Source: Aliidiomarina sp. B3213
GTDB lineage: Bacteria > Pseudomonadota > Gammaproteobacteria > Enterobacterales > Alteromonadaceae
DNA: 64,000 bases
NCBI RefSeq assembly: GCF_003290085.1
Contig: NZ_QMKJ01000002.1
Coordinates: forward strand, 806,001-870,000
Direction of reading: 5' to 3'
Positions 34,906-43,864 of the stretch are shown piece by piece. Each line of letters starts with the position of its first letter. Within the stretch, counting starts at the first letter, position 1. The notes under the pieces were generated by a model. It had not been told where the DNA came from. It did no database searches and saw only the letters and a program-made list of their open reading frames with translations. The translations under genes and the position numbers were made by a program.

Positions 34906-36051
34906 ATGGGGTTAATCATTAAACTCGTGATCGGTATTGTTGCCGGTACACTTATTGGTTTGTTTGCACCAGACGTGCTTACGCGCATTTTAATTACCTT
35001 CAAGTCGCTTTTCGGCGAATTGCTATTCTTCATTATTCCACTACTTATTCTATTCTTTATTACCAGTGGTATTGCTGGACTGCCGAAAAACTCTGGCAGA
35101 TTATTAGGTAGAACGTTAGGCATAGCTTACCTTTCAACCATTATTGCCGGTGTAGGGGCATTTCTTGTGGCCTCTTTTGTGGTGCCTATGTTGGCCAACG
35201 AAAGTCGCGAACTTACCCAAGCAGCAGCGCAAGCTTTAGAGCCGTTAATTACTATCGACGTTACACCGGTATTTGGCGTCATGACCGCTTTGGTTTTAGC
35301 ATTTATTCTTGGTCTGGGTATTAACGCAACCAACGCTAATCAGCTTCATACCATTAGCGACGAGGGCCGCGGCATTATTGAACGTGTGCTCGTGAAAATC
35401 ATTATTCCACTACTACCGGTTTATATTGCCGGCGTATTCGCTGAGATGGCCTCTAGTGGCACTGTATTTGAAACACTAAAAACCTTCGGCATTATTCTTG
35501 TGTTAGCCGTAGTACTGCACTGGGTTTACCTTACCGTGATGTTTCTTATGGCAGGTGCTAAGGCGGGTAAATCACCATTGTTTCTCATTAAAAATATGCT
35601 TCCTGCATACTTCACGGCGCTAGGAACAATGTCGAGTGCGGCAACTATTCCAGTAACGCTACAAGCAGTGAAAAACAATAAAGTTAAAGATGAAGTGGCC
35701 AACTTTACCGTTCCACTTTGTGCAACTACGCACTTAGCAGGCTCAACCATTACCATCGTCAGTTGTGCTGTTGCGGTAATGGTTTTACATGGCAGTTTAG
35801 AAGTACCTTCATTACTTACCATGCTTCCGTTCATTTTTATGCTTGGTTTAGTCATGCTTGCTGCACCGGGTGTTCCAGGTGGTGCAGTAATGTCAGCAGT
35901 GGGCTTATTGGGCTCTATGCTCGGTTTTGGCGACAGCGCCATAGCACTCATGATTGCGCTTTACATGGCGCAAGACAGCTTCGGTACGGCGTGTAACGTA
36001 ACGGGCGACGGCGCTATTGCCCTGTTTGTGGACAACGCAGCAAAAGACTAA
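34906..36051 (+). CDS. Dicarboxylate/amino acid:cation symporter (DAACS family)
   Basis: A 381-residue inner-membrane protein with about eight hydrophobic segments and two hairpins. FTALGTMSSAATIPVTLQ is the serine-rich re-entrant loop, and MAQDSFGTACNVTGDGAIALFVD is the helix-8 substrate/cation site of sodium-coupled glutamate/aspartate/dicarboxylate carriers. The N-terminus is shorter than in GltP. The substrate cannot be resolved. A small gene starts 2 bases after its stop. Confidence 0.88.
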   Translation: MGLIIKLVIGIVAGTLIGLFAPDVLTRILITFKSLFGELLFFIIPLLILFFITSGIAGLPKNSGRLLGRTLGIAYLSTIIAGVGAFLVASFVVPMLANESRELTQAAAQALEPLITIDVTPVFGVMTALVLAFILGLGINATNANQLHTISDEGRGIIERVLVKIIIPLLPVYIAGVFAEMASSGTVFETLKTFGIILVLAVVLHWVYLTVMFLMAGAKAGKSPLFLIKNMLPAYFTALGTMSSAATIPVTLQAVKNNKVKDEVANFTVPLCATTHLAGSTITIVSCAVAVMVLHGSLEVPSLLTMLPFIFMLGLVMLAAPGVPGGAVMSAVGLLGSMLGFGDSAIALMIALYMAQDSFGTACNVTGDGAIALFVDNAAKD

Positions 36052-36053
36052 AC

Positions 36054-36320
36054 ATGCCCTTTGAAATACGCCAACTAAGTTGGCACAAAAGAAGACGTGC
36101 AGAAAAGACACCTCAGCCCATTCGGGTTGAGGTGTTTCATTTTAAAAAGGAAGCCAACCACCCATGCACGTTAGAGGTTGAATTCGACAACGGAGAAACA
36201 TACGAATTGAAAGGACGTGTTACTCAGAACCCAATCAATAAACACTGGTTTGTGAGCGGCATGAATTCAACAGGACAGGCTGTATCTTTGAAATTTATCG
36301 AAGAGCCTATAGCGGACTAA
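36054..36320 (+). CDS. Small protein of unknown function
   Basis: An 88-residue soluble protein I do not recognise. It has a basic N-terminus (WHKRRRAEK), then a predicted small beta-rich domain (RVEVFHFKKE, CTLEVEFDNGETYELKGRV, HWFVSGM, AVSLKFIEE). There is no signal peptide or membrane segment. It starts 2 bases after the symporter stop, which suggests co-expression. Its 3' end overlaps the oppositely oriented PGPGW-type gene by 14 bases. Confidence 0.6.
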   Translation: MPFEIRQLSWHKRRRAEKTPQPIRVEVFHFKKEANHPCTLEVEFDNGETYELKGRVTQNPINKHWFVSGMNSTGQAVSLKFIEEPIAD

Positions 36321-36714
36321 TTAGTTCAGGCCTGTTGTAACGCCTACGTATCCAATTTAACGCCCGCATTACACTTTTGTGGGAAACTAGCCAACGTTCC
36401 ACGTAGAACTTCCCAGGTACGTCAGAAATAACTACTGCGAGTAAAATAGTGAGTAGCCCTTGCCCAGGCAACACGAGCATAAGTATGCCTGCACATAGCA
36501 ATATAAGTGCGAATAAGTTTCTAATGAGGTACAAAAGCCTGCGCGATAAGGTCCAATGCCTTGGCCGACTCTTTTCAACAAAATAGTCAGTGGGCATTTT
36601 TATGACAAGCATTGGAACCAACACAAGTGACAGCAGGATAATGAGCACACTTATGCTCACTATCCAGGGCAACCAGGGTTCAATCCAAGCAAGTTTGTCG
36701 AGCCAATACTCCAT
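36307..36714 (-). CDS. Small membrane protein, PGPGW-like
   Basis: A 135-residue protein with two or three hydrophobic stretches (WIVSISVLIILLSLVLVPMLVI and LFALILLCAGILMLVLPGQGLLTILLAV). The LVLPGQGLLT segment resembles the PGPGW motif of a putative transmembrane family of unknown role. The C-terminus is basic and cytoplasm-like. It is 11 bases downstream of the universal stress protein gene and co-oriented with it and the SulP gene. Confidence 0.7.
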   Translation of the reverse strand: MEYWLDKLAWIEPWLPWIVSISVLIILLSLVLVPMLVIKMPTDYFVEKSRPRHWTLSRRLLYLIRNLFALILLCAGILMLVLPGQGLLTILLAVVISDVPGKFYVERWLVSHKSVMRALNWIRRRYNRPELISPL

Positions 36715-36725
36715 GGCTAATCACT

Positions 36726-37577
36726 TTACCGCAGCAATAGTAGAGGAACCTTAGCGCTACCAATAAGAGCATTGGTATGGCTTCCTACTAGGAATTCACG
36801 AATTCTCGAATGACCATAGGCACCCATAATAATGGCATCAATTTGATTAGTTTCGGCGAAGCTATTAATTGCCGACTCTACTTCTCCTTGAATGATGTGC
36901 GTGGTTACTGAGAAACCTTCACTTTTTAGCTTTTCCGCGGCTTCGTTAACTTGTGACTGATGTTCAATAGAGTCATTATCCACCATAACCAAGTCTACGG
37001 GTAATTCGCGGAATAACGGGCTTCCTGCAACCATATCTACGGCTTTCTTGGCTGTAGCACTGTGGTCGTATGCAATCATGATTTTTTCAGGCGCTTTAAA
37101 CTCACCACTCACTACCCACACCGGTTTGGTCATCGCACGAATAACGCGCTCTACTTGGTGACCAATTTTCTGACCTACGCCATTACCACGTTTGCCTTGT
37201 TTGCCAATGACTAACAATCTGATTTCATCTTCAATTTCTAATAAAGCATCTACTAGATCACCATGGCGCTGGCGCAGTAGTGGCTCGGCAATTGTTTTTT
37301 CCACATGGGTTTTTGCGGCTTCTAAAAAGGTATGTCCTTGTTGGCGCGACAGCTTAGCTCGCTTTTCTTCAAGTTCTGCCAATTCAGAGAGTAACCGCTG
37401 GCGCTCGTCCATACCAATGTTGCCGCTAAAGTCAGACTCGTCGACTCCGCGAGGGTCGTCTAACACGTTAAGCAGCACTAATGAATTGTTTAATCGCTTT
37501 GCAGACCAAGCCGCATAGTCGGAAACCACATCACTTAATGATGAACCGTCAATACATGCAACAGTATGTGTAGTCAT
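36726..37577 (-). CDS. Tandem-domain universal stress protein
   Basis: A 283-residue cytoplasmic protein with two UspA folds. The second domain has the nucleotide-binding pattern GAYGHSRIREFLVGSHTNAL; the first is more divergent (IGKQGKRGNGVGQKIGHQVERV). The layout resembles UspE. ATG 37577 is preceded by AAGGAG at 7 bases; an in-frame TTG at 37583 is ignored. It lies 11 bases after the SulP transporter gene, a pairing also seen elsewhere, which suggests stress-linked control of anion uptake. Confidence 0.9.
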   Translation of the reverse strand: MTTHTVACIDGSSLSDVVSDYAAWSAKRLNNSLVLLNVLDDPRGVDESDFSGNIGMDERQRLLSELAELEEKRAKLSRQQGHTFLEAAKTHVEKTIAEPLLRQRHGDLVDALLEIEDEIRLLVIGKQGKRGNGVGQKIGHQVERVIRAMTKPVWVVSGEFKAPEKIMIAYDHSATAKKAVDMVAGSPLFRELPVDLVMVDNDSIEHQSQVNEAAEKLKSEGFSVTTHIIQGEVESAINSFAETNQIDAIIMGAYGHSRIREFLVGSHTNALIGSAKVPLLLLR

Positions 37578-37588
37578 GTTCAATCTCC

Positions 37589-39067
37589 TTAATGGTCCAT
37601 AAGCTTGTCAATAGCATCTGGCTTATCTGCAACACCGAATTTGTCGACTACGGTAGCTGTTGCTTTGTTCATGCCTTTAACTTCAACTTCCGTACCTTCA
37701 CGGCGAAACTTCAGTACGACTTTGTCTAACGCAGCTACAGACGTAATGTCCCAGAAGTGTGCTCGGTCTAAATCAATGGTCACTTTAGCAAGCGCTTCTC
37801 CAAAATCAAAAGATTCCGCGAACTTCTCAGAGGAACTAAAGAATACCTGACCAATAACCTGATATTCCCGATGTTCTCCGTCTTTAGAAAGCGTTGAAGA
37901 AATATGCATGTAATTACCCACTTTAGCCGCGAAGAAAAGCGCCGCCAGTAGCACACCAATAAACACACCTAACGCTAGATTATGCGTCCATACCACAATA
38001 ACCACTGTGGCTATCATCACCACATTGGTACTCATAGGGTGCTTCTTTAGGTCTTTAATCGACTGCCAGCTAAACGTACCAATCGACACCATAATCATGA
38101 CTGCTACTAACGCAGCCATCGGTATTTGACGCACCCAGTCACTTAAAAACACAACCAAGATAATGAGGCCGACACCGGCAACTAACATTGAGAGGCGACC
38201 GCGACCACCCGACTTCACGTTAATAACGGATTGCCCGATCATTGCACAACCAGCCATGCCGCCCATTAAACCCGCACCAATATTAGCAATACCTTGGCCA
38301 CGACATTCTTTATTTCTGTCGGACTTGGTGTCTGTTAAGTCATCAACGATGGTTTGCGTCATCATCGACTCAAGTAAACCCACAATCGCCAGTGGGAATG
38401 CGTAAGGTAGAATAATCTCTAACGTTTCGAGGTTAAGCGGAATATTCGGTAAGAAGAATACCGGTAAGCTGTCTGGGAGTTCGCCCATGTCACCTACAGT
38501 ACGCACGTCGATACCAAAGTAGATAGTTACCGCAGTAAGTAAAACTATGGTTACTAGCGGTGAAGGCACTATCTTAGTGATTCTAGGTAAACCATAAATA
38601 ATCGCCAAACCTGCGGCAGTTAGGGCATATACATGCCAGGTTACGTTAATAAGCTCTGGCAATTGCGCCATAAAAATAAGTATTGCTAAGGCATTCACAA
38701 ACCCAGTAACCACAGAGCGTGACACAAAACGCATAAGGCTACCCAGCTTAAGAAGGCCAAATATAAGCTGAATAACACCGGTTAAAATGGTTGCTGCTAA
38801 TAGATATTCAAGTCCATGCTCTTTCACCAAGGTAACCATTAACAAGGCCATTGCACCAGTAGCCGCCGATATTTGCCCAGGACGACCACCAATAAACGCC
38901 ATAACGACACAAATACAAAAAGACGCATATAAACCCACTTTCGGGTCGACGCCTGCAATAATAGAGAACGCGATTGCTTCTGGAATGAGCGCTAACGCAA
39001 CAACCATTCCAGCAAGAACGTCTGCGCGAATGGTGCCAAACCATTCCTTTTTCCAATTACTTTTCAT
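37589..39067 (-). CDS. SulP family anion transporter with STAS domain
   Basis: A 492-residue inner-membrane carrier. The N-terminal SLC26/SulP core carries [35 protein letters not shown], then about ten more membrane segments. The cytoplasmic C-terminus (about 385-492) is a STAS domain ([37 protein letters not shown]). Members carry sulfate, bicarbonate or other anions; the substrate is open. ATG 39067 ([10 protein letters not shown]) is chosen over an open frame reaching 39133. Confidence 0.9.
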   Translation of the reverse strand: MKSNWKKEWFGTIRADVLAGMVVALALIPEAIAFSIIAGVDPKVGLYASFCICVVMAFIGGRPGQISAATGAMALLMVTLVKEHGLEYLLAATILTGVIQLIFGLLKLGSLMRFVSRSVVTGFVNALAILIFMAQLPELINVTWHVYALTAAGLAIIYGLPRITKIVPSPLVTIVLLTAVTIYFGIDVRTVGDMGELPDSLPVFFLPNIPLNLETLEIILPYAFPLAIVGLLESMMTQTIVDDLTDTKSDRNKECRGQGIANIGAGLMGGMAGCAMIGQSVINVKSGGRGRLSMLVAGVGLIILVVFLSDWVRQIPMAALVAVMIMVSIGTFSWQSIKDLKKHPMSTNVVMIATVVIVVWTHNLALGVFIGVLLAALFFAAKVGNYMHISSTLSKDGEHREYQVIGQVFFSSSEKFAESFDFGEALAKVTIDLDRAHFWDITSVAALDKVVLKFRREGTEVEVKGMNKATATVVDKFGVADKPDAIDKLMDH

Positions 39068-39432
39068 AACGGTTTTCCAAGTGTTTGTGTCGTTTGATAC
39101 GGTACTTTGAGCAAGTGATTGCAAAATAACCAAGTGTTAAATGTAGCTAAAAACTAGAAATAATCAGCCTTTCGCCACTTCAATAAGATTAGGTAGAGTA
39201 AAAAAACTGAATTTTTAACTATTTCACAGTACTTTCACTCAATACATGCTAAAAAACATAGTTTATTTGGCGTTAATGACCTTAATTAGGCAAGGAACCA
39301 AATAGAAAAGAGTGCAAATGATACGCACCGCGTAAAGTGATCTCAACCATTTCAACTCTTTTTGTCGCGCTAAGTTTGCTAAAATAGCGCTAAAGAACTT
39401 TCACCTATTAAAAATAGGAAACGGAGTACTAT
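39068..39432. other. SulP-mioC divergent intergenic region
   Basis: 365 bp without a gene, AT-rich. It must hold the SulP and mioC promoters. A TAAAAT hexamer at 39380-39385 is a possible mioC -10 element but has no good -35 partner. I see no RNA gene or repeat. Confidence 0.5.
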
Positions 39433-39879
39433 ATGGCAGAACATATTGAAATATTGGTTGGCACGACGGCAGGAAACACAGAGTTTTTGGCTTCAGAACT
39501 TGAAACTGAGATTCAACAAAAAGGTTTCACCACCACGTTTCACGACGCTCCGAATTTACCGGAAGTGACTAAACAAGGCATTTGGTTATTCTGTGTTGCA
39601 ACTCATGGTGCAGGTGAATATGCAGAAAGTATTGAGGGTTTTATGGAACAACTGAACCAAGAAAAGCCTGATCTCTCCAATATTAAGTTTGCCATTATCG
39701 CTATTGGTGACTCGAGCTACGATACATTTTGCCAAGCTGGCCGAGACACAGACGCACTTGTTCAAAGTCTCGGCGGTGTGCCTATACATGATGTTTTAGA
39801 AATAGACATGATGTTCGACCTAGAACCTGAAACTTCCGCGATACAGTGGTTAGCTCAGTGGATCGATAAAATAGCGTAG
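39433..39879 (+). CDS. mioC: FMN-binding protein MioC
   Basis: A 148-residue flavodoxin-like protein. The FMN phosphate loop is VGTTAGNTE (residues 9-17), with later loops CVATHGAGE and IGDSSYDTFC. E. coli MioC is linked to biotin synthase activity, and its gene borders oriC exactly as here. GGAG lies before ATG 39433. Transcription runs rightward into oriC. Confidence 0.93.
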   Translation: MAEHIEILVGTTAGNTEFLASELETEIQQKGFTTTFHDAPNLPEVTKQGIWLFCVATHGAGEYAESIEGFMEQLNQEKPDLSNIKFAIIAIGDSSYDTFCQAGRDTDALVQSLGGVPIHDVLEIDMMFDLEPETSAIQWLAQWIDKIA

Positions 39880-40135
39880 TCGTGAATAGATCTTTTCCAC
39901 AGTTAAAATCCAGATAAATAAGATTATCGACCAATTAGAACGATCTTATCCACATATAATTCACGTTCATATCTACCGAAATAAGATCGTGTGGATAAAC
40001 TATGATCTTAAATGTGATCTGATCGAGGTATAAATTTGGGGATAACTTCAATTGTGGAAAAGCCTCGATTTTTCCTACTGGATATTCATACTGATCATAG
40101 CGAGTTGATCACAACCAAACTTAGTCTTTAACTAA

Positions 40136-40232
40136 CTTATTTATATAGAAAAATTTGGGTTTCCCACAGAAAATAGCGAAGCTAATAATAGTAGTAATAA
40201 TCTTTTATAAATAAATATATATATATTTTTAC
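40136..40232. other. AT-rich putative DNA unwinding element of oriC
   Basis: About 97 bases of very AT-rich sequence on the mnmG side of the DnaA boxes, including the triplet run TAATAATAGTAGTAATAA (40183-40200) and an alternating TA tract around 40215-40225. It is the likely duplex-opening region; the assignment rests on composition and position. Confidence 0.65.
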
Positions 40233-40311
40233 TACCATCGCTTAGAAACCGAAATTAGCATTTCAGAAATAACCGATAGATTGATCATTTATTCCCAACC
40301 CCGATCCGAGT

Positions 40312-40317
40312 TATAAT
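40312..40317 (+). promoter_or_regulatory. Candidate -10 element for mnmG
   Basis: A consensus TATAAT about 145 bases before mnmG at the right border of oriC; the -35 partner (TTTATT at 40288) is weak. A promoter here would parallel the E. coli gid promoter. Confidence 0.4.
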
Positions 40318-40456
40318 ATTCGGCTAGCTTGAAGCTCTCTTTACGGAACATTTGGTAAGTGATTGATAAGTCTTTAAGCAAAAATCTACGAGCTCTTTGT
40401 TCTATTCAGCTGCACAAGAGTTCATGCAAGTTTTAAAAAGTGTTGAAAGGTAAGTT

Positions 40457-42376
40457 ATGAGTTCAGATATGCGTTTTGATGTAATTGTGATCGGCGGAGG
40501 CCATGCAGGCACTGAAGCTGCACTTGCTGCTGCGCGTATGGGGCAAAGCACGCTACTGCTTACGCATAACATCGACACTTTAGGCCAAATGAGCTGCAAC
40601 CCTGCTATTGGCGGTATAGGTAAAGGTCATTTGGTTAAAGAAATCGACGCTCTAGGCGGAATTATGGCGCGCGGTGCTGACCATGCGGGTATTCAATTCA
40701 GAACCTTAAATGCGTCAAAAGGACCTGCAGTAAGAGCTACGCGTGCTCAAGCAGACCGAGCGCTGTATCGCAATTACATTCGCCAAGCTCTTGAAAGCCA
40801 ACCGAATCTTAAAATATTCCAACAGTCTTGCGACGACTTAATCGTTTCAGAAACAGGCCAAGGCCCTCGTGTTGAAGGCGTTGTTACGCAAATGGGGCTG
40901 AAATTCCTTGCTTCACGCGTGGTGCTTACCGTTGGAACATTCTTGGGTGGTCAAATTCACATTGGACTTTCTCAATACAAAGGCGGCCGCGCTGGTGATC
41001 CGCCCGCGATTGCGTTGGCAGAACGTCTGCGTGCATTACCTCTACGTGTTGATCGTCTTAAAACAGGTACACCGCCAAGAATTGATGCTAAGTCTGTTGA
41101 TTTTAGCGTAATGCAGGAACAACCCGGTGATTTCCCAACACCAATTTTTTCTTACATGGGTAAATCTGAAGATCATCCGCAGCAAATTAGTTGTTTTATT
41201 ACCCATACTAACGATCAAACCCATGACGTAATTCGCAGTGGCTTAGACCGATCGCCTATGTACTCTGGCGTAATTGAGGGTGTGGGCCCGCGCTATTGTC
41301 CGTCTATCGAAGACAAAGTTATGCGTTTTGCAGACAAAAATTCGCATCAAATTTTTGTTGAACCCGAAGGACTAAATACCCAAGAACTTTACCCAAATGG
41401 TATTTCCACGAGTTTGCCGTACGACGTGCAAGTCGAACTTGTGCATTCTATTCGCGGTTTCGAAAACGCGCATATTACGCGCCCGGGCTACGCCATTGAA
41501 TATGACTTCTTTGATCCTAGAGACTTAAAACAGTCGCTAGAGTCTAAGTTTATTGAGGGGTTATATTTTGCAGGTCAAATTAACGGTACAACCGGTTACG
41601 AAGAAGCTGGTGCACAAGGCTTAGTCGCGGGTATGAATGCAGCATTGGCAGTTCAAGGTAAAGAGTCTTGGACACCTCGCCGTGATGAGGCCTACACAGG
41701 TGTGCTCATAGACGACTTAGCAACATTAGGCACCAAAGAACCCTACCGTATGTTTACCTCGCGTGCTGAATACAGGTTACTACTACGCGAAGACAACGCA
41801 GATATACGTTTAACTGCAAAAGGTCGTGAGCTAGGCTTAGTTGACGACGAACGTTTTGCTCGTTTCGAAGCAAAAATGGAAAATATTGAGCAAGAAAAAC
41901 AACGTTTGCGTTCTACTTGGGTGCATAAAGACCATGCGGCGGTAGAGTCGTTAAACACCATGTTGAAAAGCCCTATTTCTAAAGAAGCTAATTTAGAAGA
42001 ACTTATTCGCAGACCTGAGATGAAATACAACGATCTTATGTCGGTTGAAGGTATCGGTCCTGGCTTGGTTGAGTCTGACCCTCAGGCTGCAGAACAAGTT
42101 GAAGTTCAAATTAAATATGCGGGCTATATTTCACGTCAGGTTGATGAAATTGCAAAAACAATTCGTCACGAAAACACCAAACTACCAGCAAACTTCGACT
42201 ACGGTTCTATTTCTGGATTGTCGAATGAAGTTGTTGCCAAGCTAGCGTCGCATCAGCCTGAAACTATTGGGCAAGCTATGCGTATCTCTGGCATAACGCC
42301 GGCGGCTATTTCCATGTTACTTGTGCATCTTAAGAAGCAGGGTTTGTTGCGTAAAACGGAGAAGAAACTCGCCTAA
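40457..42376 (+). CDS. mnmG: tRNA uridine-5-carboxymethylaminomethyl modification enzyme MnmG
   Basis: A 639-residue FAD-dependent partner of MnmE in wobble-uridine modification. It has the FAD-binding [10 protein letters not shown] (13-22), [18 protein letters not shown] with a catalytic cysteine region (about 45-62), [17 protein letters not shown], and the second cysteine segment [10 protein letters not shown]. Its C-terminal helical domain binds MnmE and tRNA. It flanks oriC on the right and overlaps rsmG by one base (TAATG). Confidence 0.98.
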   Translation: MSSDMRFDVIVIGGGHAGTEAALAAARMGQSTLLLTHNIDTLGQMSCNPAIGGIGKGHLVKEIDALGGIMARGADHAGIQFRTLNASKGPAVRATRAQADRALYRNYIRQALESQPNLKIFQQSCDDLIVSETGQGPRVEGVVTQMGLKFLASRVVLTVGTFLGGQIHIGLSQYKGGRAGDPPAIALAERLRALPLRVDRLKTGTPPRIDAKSVDFSVMQEQPGDFPTPIFSYMGKSEDHPQQISCFITHTNDQTHDVIRSGLDRSPMYSGVIEGVGPRYCPSIEDKVMRFADKNSHQIFVEPEGLNTQELYPNGISTSLPYDVQVELVHSIRGFENAHITRPGYAIEYDFFDPRDLKQSLESKFIEGLYFAGQINGTTGYEEAGAQGLVAGMNAALAVQGKESWTPRRDEAYTGVLIDDLATLGTKEPYRMFTSRAEYRLLLREDNADIRLTAKGRELGLVDDERFARFEAKMENIEQEKQRLRSTWVHKDHAAVESLNTMLKSPISKEANLEELIRRPEMKYNDLMSVEGIGPGLVESDPQAAEQVEVQIKYAGYISRQVDEIAKTIRHENTKLPANFDYGSISGLSNEVVAKLASHQPETIGQAMRISGITPAAISMLLVHLKKQGLLRKTEKKLA

Positions 42377-43044
42377 TGCGTAAATCGACTCCCTTTCCAA
42401 AGCAAGTGATTGAACAACAATTGTCTGAAGCATTACGCGCCGAAGAACTGAAATATTTGTCGGTAACCAAAGAACAGCAACAACAGCTTGTGGTTTTGCT
42501 GGAACAACTACACAAATGGAATAACGCCTACAACTTAACTTCGGTGCGCAACCCTGAAGACATGTTGGTTCGCCATATTCTAGACAGTATTGCGGTTAGC
42601 CCTCATTTACACGGTGATAAGGTTATCGACGTTGGCACTGGTCCTGGCTTACCTGGTTTGCCGCTTGCTATTTTGAACCCCGAAAAAGAATTTGTACTGC
42701 TCGACAGCTTAGGCAAAAGAATTTCTTTTATCCGCCAAGTGGTACATTTACTGAAATTAAACAATGTAACTGCGGTACAATCACGCGTTGAAGACTATGC
42801 TTTTGAAGGCGGCTTCGACAGTATCGTCAGTCGCGCATTCGCATCACTTGCAGACATGCTCGGCTGGTGTCATCATTTGCTGTCAGACAAAGGCGTGTTT
42901 GTGGCATTGAAAGGCCAGCTCGACGAAGCAGAGTTTGAGCAAGTTAAAGCACCTTTTAAAGTTCGGGAAACCTACCCTATTGCAGTACCTCAATTAGACG
43001 CTGCAAGGCATGTAGTAGTTATCTCGCCAGCAAATTCAGAATAA
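42376..43044 (+). CDS. rsmG: 16S rRNA (guanine-527 N7)-methyltransferase
   Basis: A 222-residue SAM-dependent enzyme that methylates G527 of 16S rRNA. WNNAYNLTSVRNPEDMLVRHILDSIAV and the SAM loop VIDVGTGPGLPGLPLAI (about 84-100) are diagnostic, as is SRAFASL. It is translationally coupled to mnmG through a TAATG overlap and is followed by parA 28 bases later. Confidence 0.97.
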   Translation: MRKSTPFPKQVIEQQLSEALRAEELKYLSVTKEQQQQLVVLLEQLHKWNNAYNLTSVRNPEDMLVRHILDSIAVSPHLHGDKVIDVGTGPGLPGLPLAILNPEKEFVLLDSLGKRISFIRQVVHLLKLNNVTAVQSRVEDYAFEGGFDSIVSRAFASLADMLGWCHHLLSDKGVFVALKGQLDEAEFEQVKAPFKVRETYPIAVPQLDAARHVVVISPANSE

Positions 43045-43072
43045 TTATAAGTCCTGTAAAAGGTATTCGATT

Positions 43073-43855
43073 GTGGGAAAAGTCATCGCGATTGCTAATC
43101 AAAAAGGCGGCGTTGGAAAAACAACGACCGCGGTGAATCTTGCTGCGTCTATGGCAGCAACTCGTCGCAAAGTTTTACTGATAGACCTAGACCCACAAGG
43201 CAACGCAACTATGGGCAGTGGCGTTGACAAGTATGAAGTCGAAAAAACGATTTTTAACCTTCTAGTTGAAGACGAACCTTTAAAAGACGTTGTGGTTTCA
43301 GAAACTAGCGGTAAATATGATCTCATCGCGGCCAATAGCGACGCTACCGCTGCCGAAATAAAGTTAATGGACGTATTTGCTCGTGAAACCAAGCTTCGCA
43401 GAGCGTTAGAGCCTGTTCGTGACCACTACGATTATATATTTATTGACTGCCCTCCTTCGCTTAACTTGCTTACCGTGAACGCTATGGCTGCGGCAGACTC
43501 TATAATGGTTCCGATGCAGTGCGAGTATTACGCACTCGAAGGTTTAACTGCACTTCTGGACACCATCGACCAACTTGCTGCGGTAGTGAATCCTAATTTA
43601 CAGATTGAAGGGTTGCTAAGAACCATGTACGACCCGCGTAATCGTTTGGCAAACGACGTTTCAGAACAGCTGAAGAATCACTTCGGAGATAAAGTTTACC
43701 GCACGGTTATTCCACGCAATGTGCGCTTAGCTGAAGCACCTAGTTTCGGTGCACCGGCCATGTATTACGACAAAGGTTCGACAGGTAGTCGCGCTTATCT
43801 TGCGCTCGCAGGTGAAGTGATTCGCCGAGACGAAACCACACAAAAAGCTTCTTGA
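43073..43855 (+). CDS. parA: Chromosome partitioning ATPase ParA (Soj)
   Basis: A 260-residue deviant Walker ATPase that moves ParB-parS complexes and so segregates origins. The Walker A motif KGGVGKTT (11-18) carries the signature lysine; DLDPQGNATMGSG and IDCPPSLNLLT are the A' and B motifs. The start is GTG 43073 with AAAAGG upstream. It forms an operon with parB, 9 bases apart. Its target sites lie at 19.1-22.4 kb, on the other side of oriC. Confidence 0.97.
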   Translation: MGKVIAIANQKGGVGKTTTAVNLAASMAATRRKVLLIDLDPQGNATMGSGVDKYEVEKTIFNLLVEDEPLKDVVVSETSGKYDLIAANSDATAAEIKLMDVFARETKLRRALEPVRDHYDYIFIDCPPSLNLLTVNAMAAADSIMVPMQCEYYALEGLTALLDTIDQLAAVVNPNLQIEGLLRTMYDPRNRLANDVSEQLKNHFGDKVYRTVIPRNVRLAEAPSFGAPAMYYDKGSTGSRAYLALAGEVIRRDETTQKAS

Positions 43856-43864
43856 GGATAAAAA

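Larger units (their letters stand above)
39880..40320. other. oriC: Chromosomal replication origin oriC
   Basis: The mioC-mnmG intergenic region, the usual oriC place in gammaproteobacteria. Perfect DnaA boxes lie at 39946-39954 (TTATCCACA) and 39990-39998 (TGTGGATAA, reverse). One-mismatch boxes lie at 39893-39901, 40037-40045 and 40053-40061. Ten GATC sites lie between 39889 and 40306, far above chance, as expected for Dam/SeqA control. An AT-rich stretch follows at about 40136-40232. Exact borders are inferred. Confidence 0.92.

Noticed and set aside
35526-35951. Leftward 141-residue open frame inside the symporter gene
   Set aside because: It is antisense to a clear membrane transporter and has no independent support.
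36396-36409. GTTCCACGTAGAAC, a possible fifth parS site
   Set aside because: It breaks the palindrome with one mismatch in the core CACGTG and lies inside a coding gene away from the cluster, so it is kept out of the parS list.
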